Source: Bullera alba
Lineage: Eukaryota > Basidiomycota > Tremellomycetes > Tremellales > Bulleraceae
Direction: 5' to 3'
Length of the DNA stretch: 64,000 nt
NCBI GenBank assembly: GCA_001600095.1
Contig: BCIX01000002.1
Span: 2,418,001-2,482,000, forward strand
The notes under the pieces were generated by a model, which made no database searches, was not told the origin of the DNA, and was given only the letters and a program-made list of their open reading frames with translations. The position numbers were made by a program, and so were the translations under genes. Below are positions 13,276 through 25,600 of this stretch, piece after piece. Numbering within the stretch: the first letter of the stretch is position 1; each line of letters begins with the position of its first letter.

Positions 13276-13626
13276 ACCGTTTCCCGTCTTCGGGGACAGA
13301 GGTGAGAGTCTGAACCTGGCTGGAGCTTGAACGATGGGCGTTGTCGTCAACAAAGAGGCCGTTGTCGCCGCCCATCTCAATCGCTGATCTCCGTAGAACC
13401 ACTGAACGAGTATCGCAATTTGATTCCGCTCGACCACTTGGCTAAGGAGGAGGTAGTGAGCGCAGGCCGGTGATGAACTCGTTCCTCTGCAGCTACTTCA
13501 CCTAGCGAGAGTCACCAAACCAAAAGGACAGGCTAGATGTGTCCGTAGCCATCTCCTGGCCCATTTCGCGCTTTGAGCTCTGCTTGACATCTATAGGCAG
13601 CAAAGAGCTGTCGCGTACTGCGCAAG
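13276..13626. promoter_or_regulatory. Shared divergent promoter UPF2/DCAF7
   Basis: These 351 bp separate two divergent start codons and must carry both promoters. I see no clear TATA box or recognised motif. Confidence 0.45.
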
Positions 13627-15100
13627 ATGATGCAGTACGATTCGCAGTGTGAGTTACCCGTCAATCCAGCTTGTTATCCTCGTTGACACTATGCAGACCC
13701 ACTGTACGGTCTGGCATTCTCTCATGACCAGCAGCACCCACATCGCACAGCGTTGACAACGCTGCTAAGCGGACCGAACAACAAGCTCATGGTGGTTGAG
13801 CCGGATGAGCGTACCGGTACTTTCCAGCAATTGGCCAGTACGAACCTCGGTTTCCCGGCTACCAAAGTCGGCTGGGACCCCTCGAATCGGGATCTAGGTG
13901 GCTATGATTCAGCCGAGCAAGTGGAGCTGTTAGCCACGACTGGCGATGTGCTGAGGATATGGGATCTATCGAAAGATTGGGAGGGAAGCGCGGGCAATGG
14001 ATCAGGTGGATACGTGGGGAGGAACGGCTGGAGCAATGAATACGTGCTGAACGCCAGGAGCGTTCTTACCAACGTGAGTGCAGCTTAATTGTTACTGCTA
14101 TTAGCTGAACTAGGATGCAGAGCAAGTCCCCGCAAATGAGTCTACCGCCCATCACTTCCTTCTCTTGGAATCCGATGCGGACCGAATCCATCGTGACCTG
14201 CTCGATAGACACCACTGCCACGCTGTGGGACATCAACACCGCACAAGCTCTGACCCAGCTCATCGCGCATGATAGAGCAGTCTATGACCTGTGAGCTGTC
14301 CACGCGTCCATAAGGGATGTAGCTGACGTCGTATACCCAGAGCATGGCTTCCGCAGTCGCCTGATATCTTCGTTTCCGTTGGAGCGGATGGCTCTCTACG
14401 AGCATTCGATCTGCGACAGCTAGAACACTCGACCATCCTATACGAGTCCGCTGGCGATACGCCTTTGGCTAGAATCGCGTTCAGCAACACTGAGCAGTGA
14501 GCTCCTCGAATCCTCTGTCAAGCCACGCTGATCGGACGTCCTCAGGCATATGTTAGCCTGTTTCGGGTTGGAGGATCGGAAGACGTTGATCTTGGATATG
14601 AGAAGTCCGGGACAGCCAGTTGCCGAGCTGGTAGGCCATCGGGCTCCTCTCAGTGCGATTGCTTGGGGCTCTGGAGGTGATCGCGGCGGCGATAGCAGCG
14701 GCGGCTGGATCGCGAGTGGAGGTGAGTTTTCGTAGACTACACTCTCTTCAAGCTTTGAAGACTGACTCATATACCGTAAGGTGACGACGGTCAAGTTCTG
14801 ATCTACGACCTCACTGGCGAATTACCCAAAGGGCAGTCTTCATCAAGTAAAGCCCCTAGAAACCGAGACAACAACTCCAATCAGCAGCCTTCAGTAAGCG
14901 ACTCCAAGAACTCGTACGCATTATCACCCTCTGTCGGCACAGCGACCACGAATCGAACACCGAGCCCTTCTCCAGCAGTCGACATTGTGCCCGCAAAGGC
15001 CTTTGCGGCAGACACCGAGATCAACAACCTGACATTCACGGATGACGGCGCTTTCATCGGCTTTGTCGCAGGCCAGAGGTTGAATCTATTACAGGTGTGA
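13627..15100 (+). CDS. DCAF7: WD-repeat protein DCAF7/WDR68 (AN11/TTG1 family)
   Basis: This WD40 adaptor binds DYRK-type kinases and can act as a CUL4 substrate receptor. Exon 1 is only 22 nt (13627-13648, MMQYDSQ). Exon 2 gives [10 protein letters not shown], then [11 protein letters not shown]. Family landmarks follow in order: [109 protein letters not shown], and the ending [17 protein letters not shown] then NLLQV. The order and the terminal EINN block match animal DCAF7 closely. A Ser/Asn-rich insert (about 14840-14990) precedes the last repeat and is absent from animal proteins. The stop lies 205 bp from the MCM7 stop on the other strand. Confidence 0.93.
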
Positions 15101-15305
15101 CCAGCGACATGGGACAATGAAGCTAGTAGTATCATGATCAGAGAGGATGGATCTCACACATTGTATATACCCAGCCATGACATCACGACTGTATCTGCAT
15201 GCAAATCACGAAATGGACAAGAGATAGGACGCTACTAGTGGTGAATATCGTGAATGAGTATACATATGAACACAGTTACAAACCCGGCACCTAGCTAACG
15301 CCGTT

Positions 15306-17911
15306 CTACTCGTCGGCAGCCACGAATCGGAGTCTAGTAGCGTTGGCAGTCCGCATTACAACGCCCATGTTCTCGTACTATTGGGATAGTCAGCATGGTA
15401 CCGCGTGAGAGAGCTGTTCAGACTCACCTCGAGGATAGTATCCATCAATTGTGTATCCGTGAAGCCCTTGGCCGTTACTCGCGATCTGATGTCGACCATG
15501 GCCAACTCCTCCAATTCATCCTCGTCCTCCTCTTCGCTCTCGGCGTTTCTCCTCGCCTGCCTTCGGTCGCGTTGGGCGCCAGCGGACGCCATGTCTTTGA
15601 GAATCCTGAAAATCTTTGACGTGTCTGTCTGATCTTCTCCGCCGTTCCTTCCATTTTGGTGCTCGTACAACGATGACTTGGACACGTCCATCAATCTCAA
15701 CGCCTCGTCAACATCTCCCTGTCCAACCACCTCGTCCATTCTCAACCTTGCCAAGGCTTGCGAGAGTCGCAGCACCGCGAGCAAAGTTCGGGCCGAGACA
15801 TAGGCGTAGTTCTTGTCCTCTGCCTCGTCCTCCTTCTGCTGCTTTCGCATCTGCACATACGAGGAAACGATGTATTCCGACATGGCGGGCGGCACGATAG
15901 GTCGGACTTTTCGACACTCGGCGATGTAGTGTCGCATCAATGTCGGCTCGATGGACTCGAAGTCCAGCTCGGGATGCGTGTTGTGCATGTGGACATAGGT
16001 GACGTGCTGGGCGAGACGCTCGTCGTCGTCTCGAGAGGGTGTGTCGAGGATCAGGAACAGTACGTCGAAACGAGACAGCAAAGCTGCGGGAAGATTGATA
16101 TTCTCCACCGGAGAAATCTTCGGGTTGTATCGACCATACAGAGGGTTTGCAGCGGCAAGAATGGACGTTCTGGCATTCAGCGTCGTGGTGATACCGGCTT
16201 TGGAGATCGAAATGGTCTGCTGCTCCATGACTTCGTGAATGGCCGTTCGATCCGAGTCGTCCATTTTGTCGAATTCATCGATACAGCAGATACCATTATC
16301 AGCCAGAACGAGAGCGCCTCCCTCTGCAAATCTGTCAGCTGAGATTTTACCAAGTCAAACGACACGCACCTAACACCATCTCATCCGTCACCGGATCTCT
16401 CATCACCGCAGCGGTGAGACCGACACCGGATGAACCTCGACCTGTCGTGTAGACACCACGGGGAGCGACCTTTGTGATGTACTTGAGCAATTGAGATTTG
16501 GCCACACCGGGATCACCCATCAAACAGACGTTGATGTCTCCTCTGATCTTCATACCATCTCCGACCGTCTTCGTCACACCACCTACCAGAAGCAGCAAGA
16601 GCGCTTTCTTGACGTCCTCGTGGCCGTAGATTTCCGGCGCGATAGAGTTGGCCAATCGCGAGTACAAGTTCTGGTCGTCTTGCAGATCTCGAATGGCTTC
16701 CTCGATCTCTGGCGTCAACTCCATGGCGTGGTACTGCTTCTTCAGCTGGTGAACGTGCATAGCCTCGAGGAAGGTGTCCTGGAGCAGACCCGCTCGCATG
16801 GCTCGGAAACCAGTGTAGGGGGTTGGTAGGAAGATACCAGAGATGTTGACGACGTCACCGGGGTTGACTGTTCGGGTCAAAGTGCCGTACAGGTGGATGG
16901 TCATCGTCCTGGGGATGTGACCAACGGGGACTTGGTCGGCCATTTCCTGGATCTTGACCTCTTGGAAAGGTCTAAATCGAGACGCTCGTGTCTGCATGTG
17001 CAGTTGTCCGTGTGTCTGGTTCGTTGTGCATTCATTCGAGGGACAAGCGGAGAGAGGGGTGAAGGACTTCGAGGCGACTTCTTGGAAGATTTCGTTTCCG
17101 CACGAGTCGCATGTGTAGGCGTTGACGAGGAGTAATGGCTTGACTTCGGATACTCGCGTGACGATTCCTCGGACAGTGATGAGTTTGCCGAGATGGGATC
17201 CTCGGACAGCTCGGACAGCTAGGGTGTCTAGGTTTCGCTGGGGTCGGAAGTAGACGTTACTGGGAAGGCGGATATGAGCATGATCTCATGACACTCGGGT
17301 TGCTGCGCAACTCACTATCTCCTCATGAGCTCAGGAGGAAACATGTTGCCTTCTGGTCGTTCCCCGTTCATGATCTGGTCGTTCATCTCCCTTCGCTGCT
17401 GCATGATGAGATCGAGCACATCCTCGGTGTAGTCCATCCCGGCATCGGGCTCTGGCAAGAGCTTGTCAATCGCCTCGGCAAATAGCTGGATGTATCGACG
17501 CGTATTGTTCTGGATATTGCTGGCCAAAGACGTGTCGTTCGAGTACTATCTATCTGTCAACATCCCAGTGCCAATAGAACCAGGAGATGCGGAGCGACTC
17601 ACCTTTCTCAAATCACCTAGATCCACGATCACTTCTGAAGTCTGCCTATTGGCGACTTTCCGCAAGACCTTCATGTATTTCGCCTTGCTTCTCTCTACCC
17701 TTCCGTCCACGCTCAGATTGTCCAAACCATCCTCTAGGTCATCCTCGTTGTCCTCTTCTTCTGCGTCTTCGTCGTCGTCAGAGGGCAGACCCCGTCTAGG
17801 CGCCCGAGGGGGAGGTACATAGCTCGAGAGGAACTCCGTGATCTTGTCCAGCTCGGCGGGGTAGTCTATCTGGAAGTTGGCCACGGGGAGGACTCCTGCA
17901 GTGGCTGCCAT
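15306..17911 (-). CDS. MCM7: Replicative helicase subunit MCM7/Cdc47
   Basis: MCM7 is one of six subunits of the nuclear MCM2-7 helicase at replication origins. The start is [18 protein letters not shown] (ATG 17911), followed by an acidic insert. A C4 zinc finger ([11 protein letters not shown], then [16 protein letters not shown]) lies at about 17010-17130. The AAA+ core has Walker [17 protein letters not shown], Walker [12 protein letters not shown], and the arginine-finger region [15 protein letters not shown]. The C-terminal block [20 protein letters not shown], then [15 protein letters not shown], is typical of MCM7 rather than other MCMs. The last exon gives [11 protein letters not shown] and ends LRFVAADE. 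The first intron joins LRK to [14 protein letters not shown]. Cell-cycle control is suggested by three ACGCGT boxes upstream, annotated separately. Confidence 0.96.
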
Positions 17912-17948
17912 GTTGTGACTCGTGTCTGGGTCTCGTTAGATACGATCG

Positions 17949-18097
17949 ACGCGTGATTTTGGCCTCGAGGGCGTTCTGCGGTGGTCGAATGTTGCTTCTG
18001 TTTTCTCTCTACACGAACTAGAGGATGAACATTGAGCGATCCGAGTGGCTGGTCGAACGCGTCCGTTCCAACACCGGCGCTCATTTTTGGCACGCGT
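17949..18097. promoter_or_regulatory. Three MluI cell-cycle boxes (ACGCGT) upstream of MCM7
   Basis: ACGCGT occurs at 17949-17954, 18057-18062 and 18092-18097, which is 38, 146 and 181 bp before the MCM7 ATG. In ascomycete yeasts this MCB box recruits MBF for G1/S transcription of replication genes. Three copies in 150 bp is far above chance for a palindromic hexamer. The motif is seen directly; its function here is inferred. Confidence 0.6.
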
Positions 18098-18552
18098 TTT
18101 CGTGTTTCGTGCCTGGATTTAATGGGGAGGATCAATCAAGCTATCCCTACTAGTGCATGCTGCAGGGGGTCCAAGCTGACCTCGTCCTAATCTTCAGAAG
18201 TACTCGTGCATCGAGACTATATATCTATTATACAGGTGACAGTATGACCAAACAAAGCGTATGTCGAGGAACAACAGGCCCAAGATTATCCTCTTCTATT
18301 GCCTGGGTGTACTTTCAGTTGGAGATATCTTTGACTTCCTTCGTCGGACACCGATGTGAACTTCCCTCTTCCAACCTGTTCCTCCTCTCCTTTTTATCGC
18401 CTTTGGCGTATGCTGAATGTCAAGTACAAAGTATGCCGTGATCGTATCGTGGACGTTACATGAAATGCGAAGTTGAATCTGGTGTTGATCTTTGACTAAA
18501 AATTGAAATGTCCGTGTGATGTAGCGTCCCATGAATGTCATCAGGTTGAGAT
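18098..18552. other. Intergenic between MCM7 promoter and CNOT9 3' end
   Basis: This is the remainder of the 641-bp gap. It should contain the CNOT9 3' untranslated region. No gene or RNA is recognised. Confidence 0.5.
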
Positions 18553-20052
18553 CTACTCTGACCTGTCGTTGAGGTTCATGAGCAGAGTGGTCAAACATCG
18601 CTTGGTCACCATATCGCCCTTGAGAAGACCGGAGAAGGTGCCGTCCCTAAGAGCCTCGGGGAGACAAGCGCGTAATGCCTCGCGAGCTCTGAATATGATA
18701 TAAGCTCAAGTTTAGACGCAAGGTGAAGGTGATCGAACTCACCGTGGATTGTCACTCATCCTCAAGTAACACCTCACTACGTGCTTGAGCAGTCGCACAG
18801 CCTGACTCTCGACGAGTGCTTGGACCATGTTGGAGAGCACCGCACCGACGGCGTAGAACCGTTCGTAGGTCTGGCAGATATACTGCAAACCGGAGTCGTC
18901 CAGCAAGATCTTCTGTACGATGAAGATGGCGACTGTTTTCGACAGCTCGGAACCAGTCTCCATGATCCGCAAGCAAAGCGGTATTATCTCTGTAGAGAGG
19001 AGGAAGTTGATCACATCCGAGTTTTCATTTTGCTGCATGGCCATCAGCACGATTTCAATCCCCAAAGTATGCGAACCTACCTTAACCAGCGCACCGATAA
19101 CGCCCAAAGATGTAAGACGGAGGTACTCAAACGGCCTCGTCTTTGACGTCGTGTTGAGAAATGGGTAGAGGAACAAAGGGATGTGGGCTATATGGTCTGT
19201 CAATCATTGTCTCGGTAGCGCGCGAGATACTCACCATTGAGGAAAAGACTTCTGGTCTCGGAGTGACTGGCAACGCACTGCAACAGGGCCAGAGCATTGC
19301 AGACCCGATTCGAAGCATGTGCTGTGAGACTGGGAGGCGAAAGGGCAGGATAGACGTTGACGATCTCGAGGAGCAGCGACGACATGATACCTTTGGCAAA
19401 CGAGATAAGCTCCAAGTGTCTCCATCCTAAACCGACGTGACTCACCAAATCCGCCCCACAAGACCAACGCCAAGTCCTCATACATCTCTCTTTTCTTACT
19501 CAGCTCAAGGAGAGCAGTCTCCCGCGTTTCCGGATCCAACAGCTCTGTGATCAGGTGATAGATCTTCTCTTCTTCGCTTCCAGCGGGTGGTGGTGCACCG
19601 TTGGGCAGTAACAGCAATTTACCCCCGGAAGCCGGAGCATTCTGTCCGGATCCATAGCCGGCAGTAGGGGCCGAAGGGTTGTTGAGATGTTGTGCGAGGT
19701 TGTTGAGCAATAATGGCGGTTGGGCGACTCCTCCAGGAGGAGGTTGAGGTGTTGTCTGCCCCTGATTCAATGACATCCCCTGTTGCTGTTGCTGCGGATT
19801 CGACGCGTTCGATTGCGGCTGATTCGAATAGGGCTGTAATCCAAATGGACCAGGACCGCCTCCCCCTCCTCTAGGATCCCTCGAGCGGTCTCCGCCTCCT
19901 CCACCGCCGAACATCTCGAAAGGTGAAGATGACGAAGCTAGATTGATATTGTTGTCGGTCGACAGGGAACCGAATTGAAACGTCAACGAGTCGTGTGCGA
20001 GATCACCCTTGTTTGGCGGTCTCTGGAGTACAGATGAACGAGTTTGGAACAT
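18553..20052 (-). CDS. CNOT9: CCR4-NOT subunit CNOT9 (Rcd1/Caf40)
   Basis: CNOT9 is the armadillo-repeat subunit of the CCR4-NOT deadenylase complex and a docking platform for RNA-binding adaptors. A Gln/Asn/Pro/Gly-rich disordered N-terminus ([26 protein letters not shown]) precedes the family domain. That domain starts [19 protein letters not shown] and continues [78 protein letters not shown], then [20 protein letters not shown], and ends [10 protein letters not shown]. Splice junctions keep the domain in frame. The first in-frame ATG is at 20052; a second at about 19914 would give a shorter N-terminus. It is head-to-head with CFT1. Confidence 0.94.
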
Positions 20053-20311
20053 GCTCAGATGCGAGGCATAGGATTGAGTGATGTCTAGTGTGAATGGACG
20101 TGATCCCAGTCCAATGCTAGTCCGAAGTGAACTCAAACTGATTCACCGCCCGGCGGAGGTAAGCGGCAAACGCCGATCTGTGGCAGTTCAATGGTTCATC
20201 AACTTAGCTTGAGCTGAACACCGCGCCGGAGTCGAGACAACCGTCGACAACGCTTACTGCAGTGATCAACTCTGTCATCTGTCAAGGAGTACAGGGGTTC
20301 AGCTGGCAAGG
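20053..20311. promoter_or_regulatory. Compact bidirectional promoter CNOT9/CFT1
   Basis: Only 259 bp separate the two divergent start codons. The stretch includes a GC-rich patch near 20145-20180 and no obvious TATA box. Confidence 0.45.
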
Positions 20312-23300
20312 ATGCACGCTCTACACTCTACGCTGCTCCCTCCATCTTCAATCCATCACTCGTTGTTCTTGCCCAATTTCACCCCGTCCACCATCTATCC
20401 CCTGCCCAAATCTCAACATGCCGACAGTCCCGAAGTGAAAGTGACCGGCAACTTGATAGTCGCAGGGAGTCAAGATATCAGAGTGTTCGAAATACGAGAG
20501 CAGAATGTCGCTGTGCGCGAGGCGCTGCCTGAAGACAATCAGCTCGAGACCGCCAATGGCGAGTTGGACGGAAAGATTGAGGAGGACTTCTTTGACAACG
20601 GTCCCAGTCAAGTGAGGGTGTTTCTTATGCATTGTGTAGAGCTGCAGGCTGATGATGATGCTCAGAGAGCGCCTGTGCGATACGAGACGAAGCGAAGACT
20701 CCACCTCCTAACGCGGCACGACCTGCACGGAACGATTACAGGTCTGGCGGCACTGAGGACAATCGAAAGTAGCGTCGACGGTCTAGACAGGTTATTAGTG
20801 TCCTTCAAGCATGCAAAGGTATCTTGAGCCTTGTATCCATGTCAGAGCTCGTAACTGATCCTCTGTCCCCAGATCGCATTGCTCGAGTGGTCGAGAGGAG
20901 ATATCGCAACAGTCTCGCTGCACACGTACGAACGATGTCAACAGATGATGACGGGCCAGCTTCAAGGCTACGTCCCTCTACTTCGGTCCGACCCACTATC
21001 GAGAATGGCAGTGTTAACACTCCCGGAAGACGCTCTGGCTGTCCTGCCAATCATCCAGGAGCAGTCGGATCTGGATCCCTTCCAGGAGCAGTTTGTGTCG
21101 AGGTAAGTCTTGAGTGCTAGATAATACCAGCTAGGAATTCCTCTGACCCAGTTCAGGGACGTGCCATACTCCCCTTCGTTTGTCCTATCCCTGCCCGACA
21201 AATGTCCCTCCTTGAAGAATTTGTGCGACCTGCTCTTCTTGCCTGGATTTCACTCGCCCACCCTCGCCCTGCTATATCAACCGGTTCAAACCTGGGCAGG
21301 CCGATACAGATCCGCAAGGGACACCTTCGTCCTCGAGATCAGGACTTTCGACGTCTCATCCGACTCCTACCCGCTCCTCACGTCCGTCACCAGTCTTCCC
21401 CCGGACAGTCTCTACCTCACCGCCTGTCCATCTGCGCTTGGAGGAGTGGTGTTGGTCACCTCGACTGGAATCGTACATATCGATCAATCTGGGCGAACTG
21501 TGGCAGCTGGAGTCAACGCATGGTGGGGGTACGCGACTGCCCTCAAGGCCGACCGTTCGTCTGAGGAGAGGAAGCTGTCGTTGGAGGGGTCCAGAGCGAT
21601 CTTCGTGTCGGACAGGGACATGTTGTTGGTCCTGCAGAATGGAGATGTGCATCAGGTCAGGTTTGAGATGGACGGAAGGGCTGTGGGGACTATTAAGGTG
21701 GACGAACAGTCGAGTCAAGTACCACCGCCTTCAAGTATCGTCGTTGCTGGCGACAAGGCCGTGTTTATTGGATCGAGGGAAGGCGATTCTCTGCTAGCGA
21801 AAGTGGATCTCGTGCAGCAAGTCATTGAGGCGGAGGAACCAGAGGTCAAGCAGCAGATGGAAGTCGATGATGACGATGGTGAGTCGCCCGAAGCTTGCCG
21901 CGCGACTGAGCTCGATATTGACGGCAAGCAGACTTGTACGGCGACAGCAACGATCCCGATCTGAACGGTGGCGTCAACGGCACATCACACAAAGTGGCGA
22001 CGGGACCAGCCGACGTGCAGCTATCTCCTTATGATACGCTTACGGGCATAGGCAAGATCCTCGACATGGAATTCGGCATAGCTGTGACAGATCAGGGGGT
22101 GAGTGAATCGGGCGTGGTCAAGGGTATCAGTGCCAACAGACCTGAACTTGGTAGGCAAGGACATATCCCCAACTGGTGGCTTCCGGGGGCGGCACCAAGA
22201 ATTCAACGCTCAATGTCCTCAGAAGAGGAATTCCCATCACCAAGAGGAGGCGTTTCAACGAGTTGTCCCGGGCCGACGCCGTCTGGTTCCTGCCAATACA
22301 GCGGCAGTCTGGGCAGAAATTCAAGCATATCCCCGACGAAGACAGGACCACCATGCTGTTCAGCTCTGAAGCCGGAGCAACACGAGTGAGTTTGGCGGAT
22401 GCAATTGCAACTCGCTAGGCTGCCTGACTGACGCCTGGCAGGTATTTGCGCTATCGACGAAAGCGACGCCAGAGCAGATAGGCCGTATTGGCGCCATGAC
22501 GATCAATGTCGCTCCTTTCTTCCAGAGGTCGTCGGTTATTCATGTGTCCCCAAAAGAAGTCAAGCTGCTGGACTCCGGTAAGCACGCTTCGGCCGTCACG
22601 CGACTTTGAGCTGACTTGATGCTACTTTTTCAGATGGCAAACAGCAGAGTGTGGTTCTGGCAAACGATGAACAATCCCCAATCATAGCTGCAAGCATATC
22701 CGATCCATTCATCGCGATTAAGCGACGCGATGGGTCAGCTAGTTTCTTCGTTGGCGATGCTGTCACTAGGCAAATCACCGAGACTAGCTTTACGCCCGAA
22801 ATGGTGAGTTCAATGACGTTCACCTCCTCGACTCCTGCTGATCTAGTCAGGACACCCCGCCGCTTTGTCAAGCAATTGAAGTGTTCACCGACGATAGCGG
22901 GATCTACCGAGCTTTCGAAGCGACAAAACCCGCAGATCAAACTCCGACTTCCGCAAAAATCCAAAGTACTCCAGCCCGGGGCGGACCTATTCGACCCGGA
23001 CAGCATGCTCGTGGACAATTGACCCAAGCTCAGATCCAGAGGCTGCACGAGGAAAAGCCTGCCATCTCGATCGACCAGCCAACCGCAGAAAACGCCATGA
23101 AAGCAGGTAAGGGCTCGCAATGGCTGGCGTGCTTGACTACCTCAGGTGAATTGCAGGTATGTCATCTGGCGTTCTCACTTGCAGTTGCGTGTTGACGATT
23201 CTCGGCGGCCAGATCCGTTCCTTACCTAGTCTCGACTTGGTGCTTCGCTCTGAAGGCGTTTCCTCCTCGGATCCCAGTTTCACCGACGATCTCGTCAAAC

Positions 23301-25438
23301 CTACTCAAGTGCACGATGATGACGATGAGGTGGATCTCGTCAAGCAAATACTCTTCACGCCCATCGGTCGGGAGAACCCTCGACCACACTTGCTGGTGAG
23401 GCTGTGCGGACCCGACAGGTCTAAGGGGAATTCTGGCTTACTGATATTTTAGGTCCTGCACGAGTCTGGGCGCTTGAATGTCTACGAGGCACAACCCCGA
23501 TTCACAGTGGACGCCTCTGCGCAATCCAGAAGATCACTATCGGTCCGCTTTAGAAAGGTTTACACCCAGCTTCTACCCCTGTCCTCGTCATCGAGGTTGC
23601 CATACACCATGATCCCGTTCGCGAAGATCGAGAACAGCACGGGTGTCTTCATTACCGGTGACAAGCCCCACTGGGTCATGTCGTCAGATTCCCACCCTGT
23701 CCGAGCATTTGCGTTGAAGCAAGCGGCTGTGGCATTCGGAAGAACCACTCACCTCGGTGGAACGGGCGAGTACTTTATCCGGATCGAAGATGTGAGTACG
23801 GACGTCGATGTTGACCCTGAGGACCCCGATGATGCTGACAGACGCCGTAGGGCTCTTTCATCTGCTACCTCCCTCCGACTTTGAACACGGATTTCGCCAT
23901 TCCCTGCGATAGGTACCCAATGGAGCGGGTGTATACCAACCTGGCATTTGACCCTCCTTCCGGGCATTATGTCGGTGCAACAGCCCTCTCAGTCCCTTTC
24001 CAAGCATACGACGAGGAGGGAGAGATCCAGGTCGGACCTGAAGGGGAGAATCTCATTCCGGCTCTGAACGAACGTTCATCATTGGAGCTGTTCTCGCAGG
24101 GATCAGACCCGTTGAGGGTGATTGACGGGTACGACTTTGATCAGAACGAGCAAGTGCTCGTCATGCAGAGCGTCACGCTAGAGTCGCAATCGGATCCCAG
24201 TGGATACCGAGACTTCATCGCCGTTGGCACCGGATTCGACTTTGCCGAAGACCGAGCGACGCGCGGTAACGTGAGTCCAGCAATCTGTTGAGAGTTATAT
24301 GTGCTGATGGCGCGGTGATAGCTGTATGTCTTTGAGGTGTGCGAGCTGGTTTCTGAGCCTGGAAAGGGAGGCGGAGCGTGGAAGTTGAAGATGAGACACA
24401 AGGATCCTGCCAGGAACCCAGTCAGCGCGTTGGCCAATATCAATGGATATCTCCTCAACTCGAACGGTCCAAAGGTGGGTACTTAGCGGGAAGCAGGAGT
24501 ATGTTTGCTGACCACACGGGCAGGTCTACGCCAAGGGTCTAGACAACGACGATCAGCTCATGGGTCTCGCCTTTCTCGACGTCCAGATCTACGTCACCAG
24601 CATAAGGGTGTTCAAGAATCTCATCCTCATCTCAGATGCTCTGAAGAGCGTTTGGTTCGTGTCGTTCCAAGAGGATCCATACAAGTTCACCATTATCGGC
24701 AAGGATCTACAACAGGTGTCTGTCATGACGGGAGACTTCCTCGTTCACGACGGACAGGCGACTTTTATCACTAGTGACAAGGATGGGGATATGAGAATGA
24801 TCGATTATGACCCGACCCGTGAGCACTCTTCTCGCGACTCTGGGCGTCCTGAGCTGACAACGTTCTGCTTAGACCCAGACGCGCTGAATGGTGAAAGGTT
24901 GATATTGAAGACCGAGTTCCACACTGGATCCGCCACCACCGTGTCCAAGGAGATCGCGAGGAGGCGTATCGCCGAGGAAGAATTCGCGCCACAAACCCAA
25001 ATCGTTCACGGTATGTCGTCCTCGTCAGAAAGTCGTGCATAGTGAGATACACGCTGACCTGTCCGTAGCAACCTCTGACGGCGCGCTCACCACCATGGTC
25101 TCGGTCAAAGAGGCCAGGTACAAGCGACTACAACTCGTTTCCGACCAATTAGTCAGAAATGCCCAGCACATGGCGGGTCTAAATCCTAGAGCATTCAGGT
25201 ATGTCGCCTATCGGCCCCTTCACAAATGGCAACGAGGAAGCGGTGTACTGATTCATTCTCCAGGACCGTGCCGAACGACTTGAATCCACGAGAATACTCC
25301 CGAGGAATCCTGGATGGCAATTTGCTCGCCCATTTCCAGTTGCAGCCCGCGAGGCGGCAGATGGAGATGATGAGGCAGATCGGAACGGACGCTGTGACAG
25401 TGGCGAGCGATCTACAAGCGTTGAGCGGGTTCTGGTGA
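20312..25438 (+). CDS. CFT1: Cleavage and polyadenylation factor subunit CFT1 (CPSF160)
   Basis: CFT1 is the large beta-propeller scaffold of the nuclear pre-mRNA 3'-end cleavage and polyadenylation complex. It is a multi-exon gene of roughly 1,400 residues. The N-terminus MHALHSTLLPPSSIHHSLFL and then GNLIVAGSQDIRVFEIRE matches the family. Propeller segments include IALLEWSRGDIATVSLHTYE, FLPGFHSPTLALLYQP, KILDMEFGIAVTDQG, HLLVLHESGRLNVYEAQPR, TGVFITGDKPHWVMSSD and DFIAVGTGFDFAEDRATRGN. The C-terminal CPSF_A domain has DVQIYVTSIRVFKN, FQEDPYKFTIIGKD and HATSDGALTTMV, ending SDLQALSGFW. An acidic insert lies near 21840-21960. The ATG at 20312 begins the recognised N-terminus. The stop is 162 bp from the glycosylase stop on the other strand. 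Confidence 0.95.
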
Positions 25439-25600
25439 GGGGGCATCCGGGTTGTTGTGCAATTCAAAGCCAAACGACACACTGTGCTATGATGTGATGT
25501 CGATGCAACGTCTCACTTGACAAACAAGATTACAACAGTGTCCATGATACAGTTGACGATCTTCTCCTGAGCATTCCAAGCAAAGCCATCTTCTACATGA

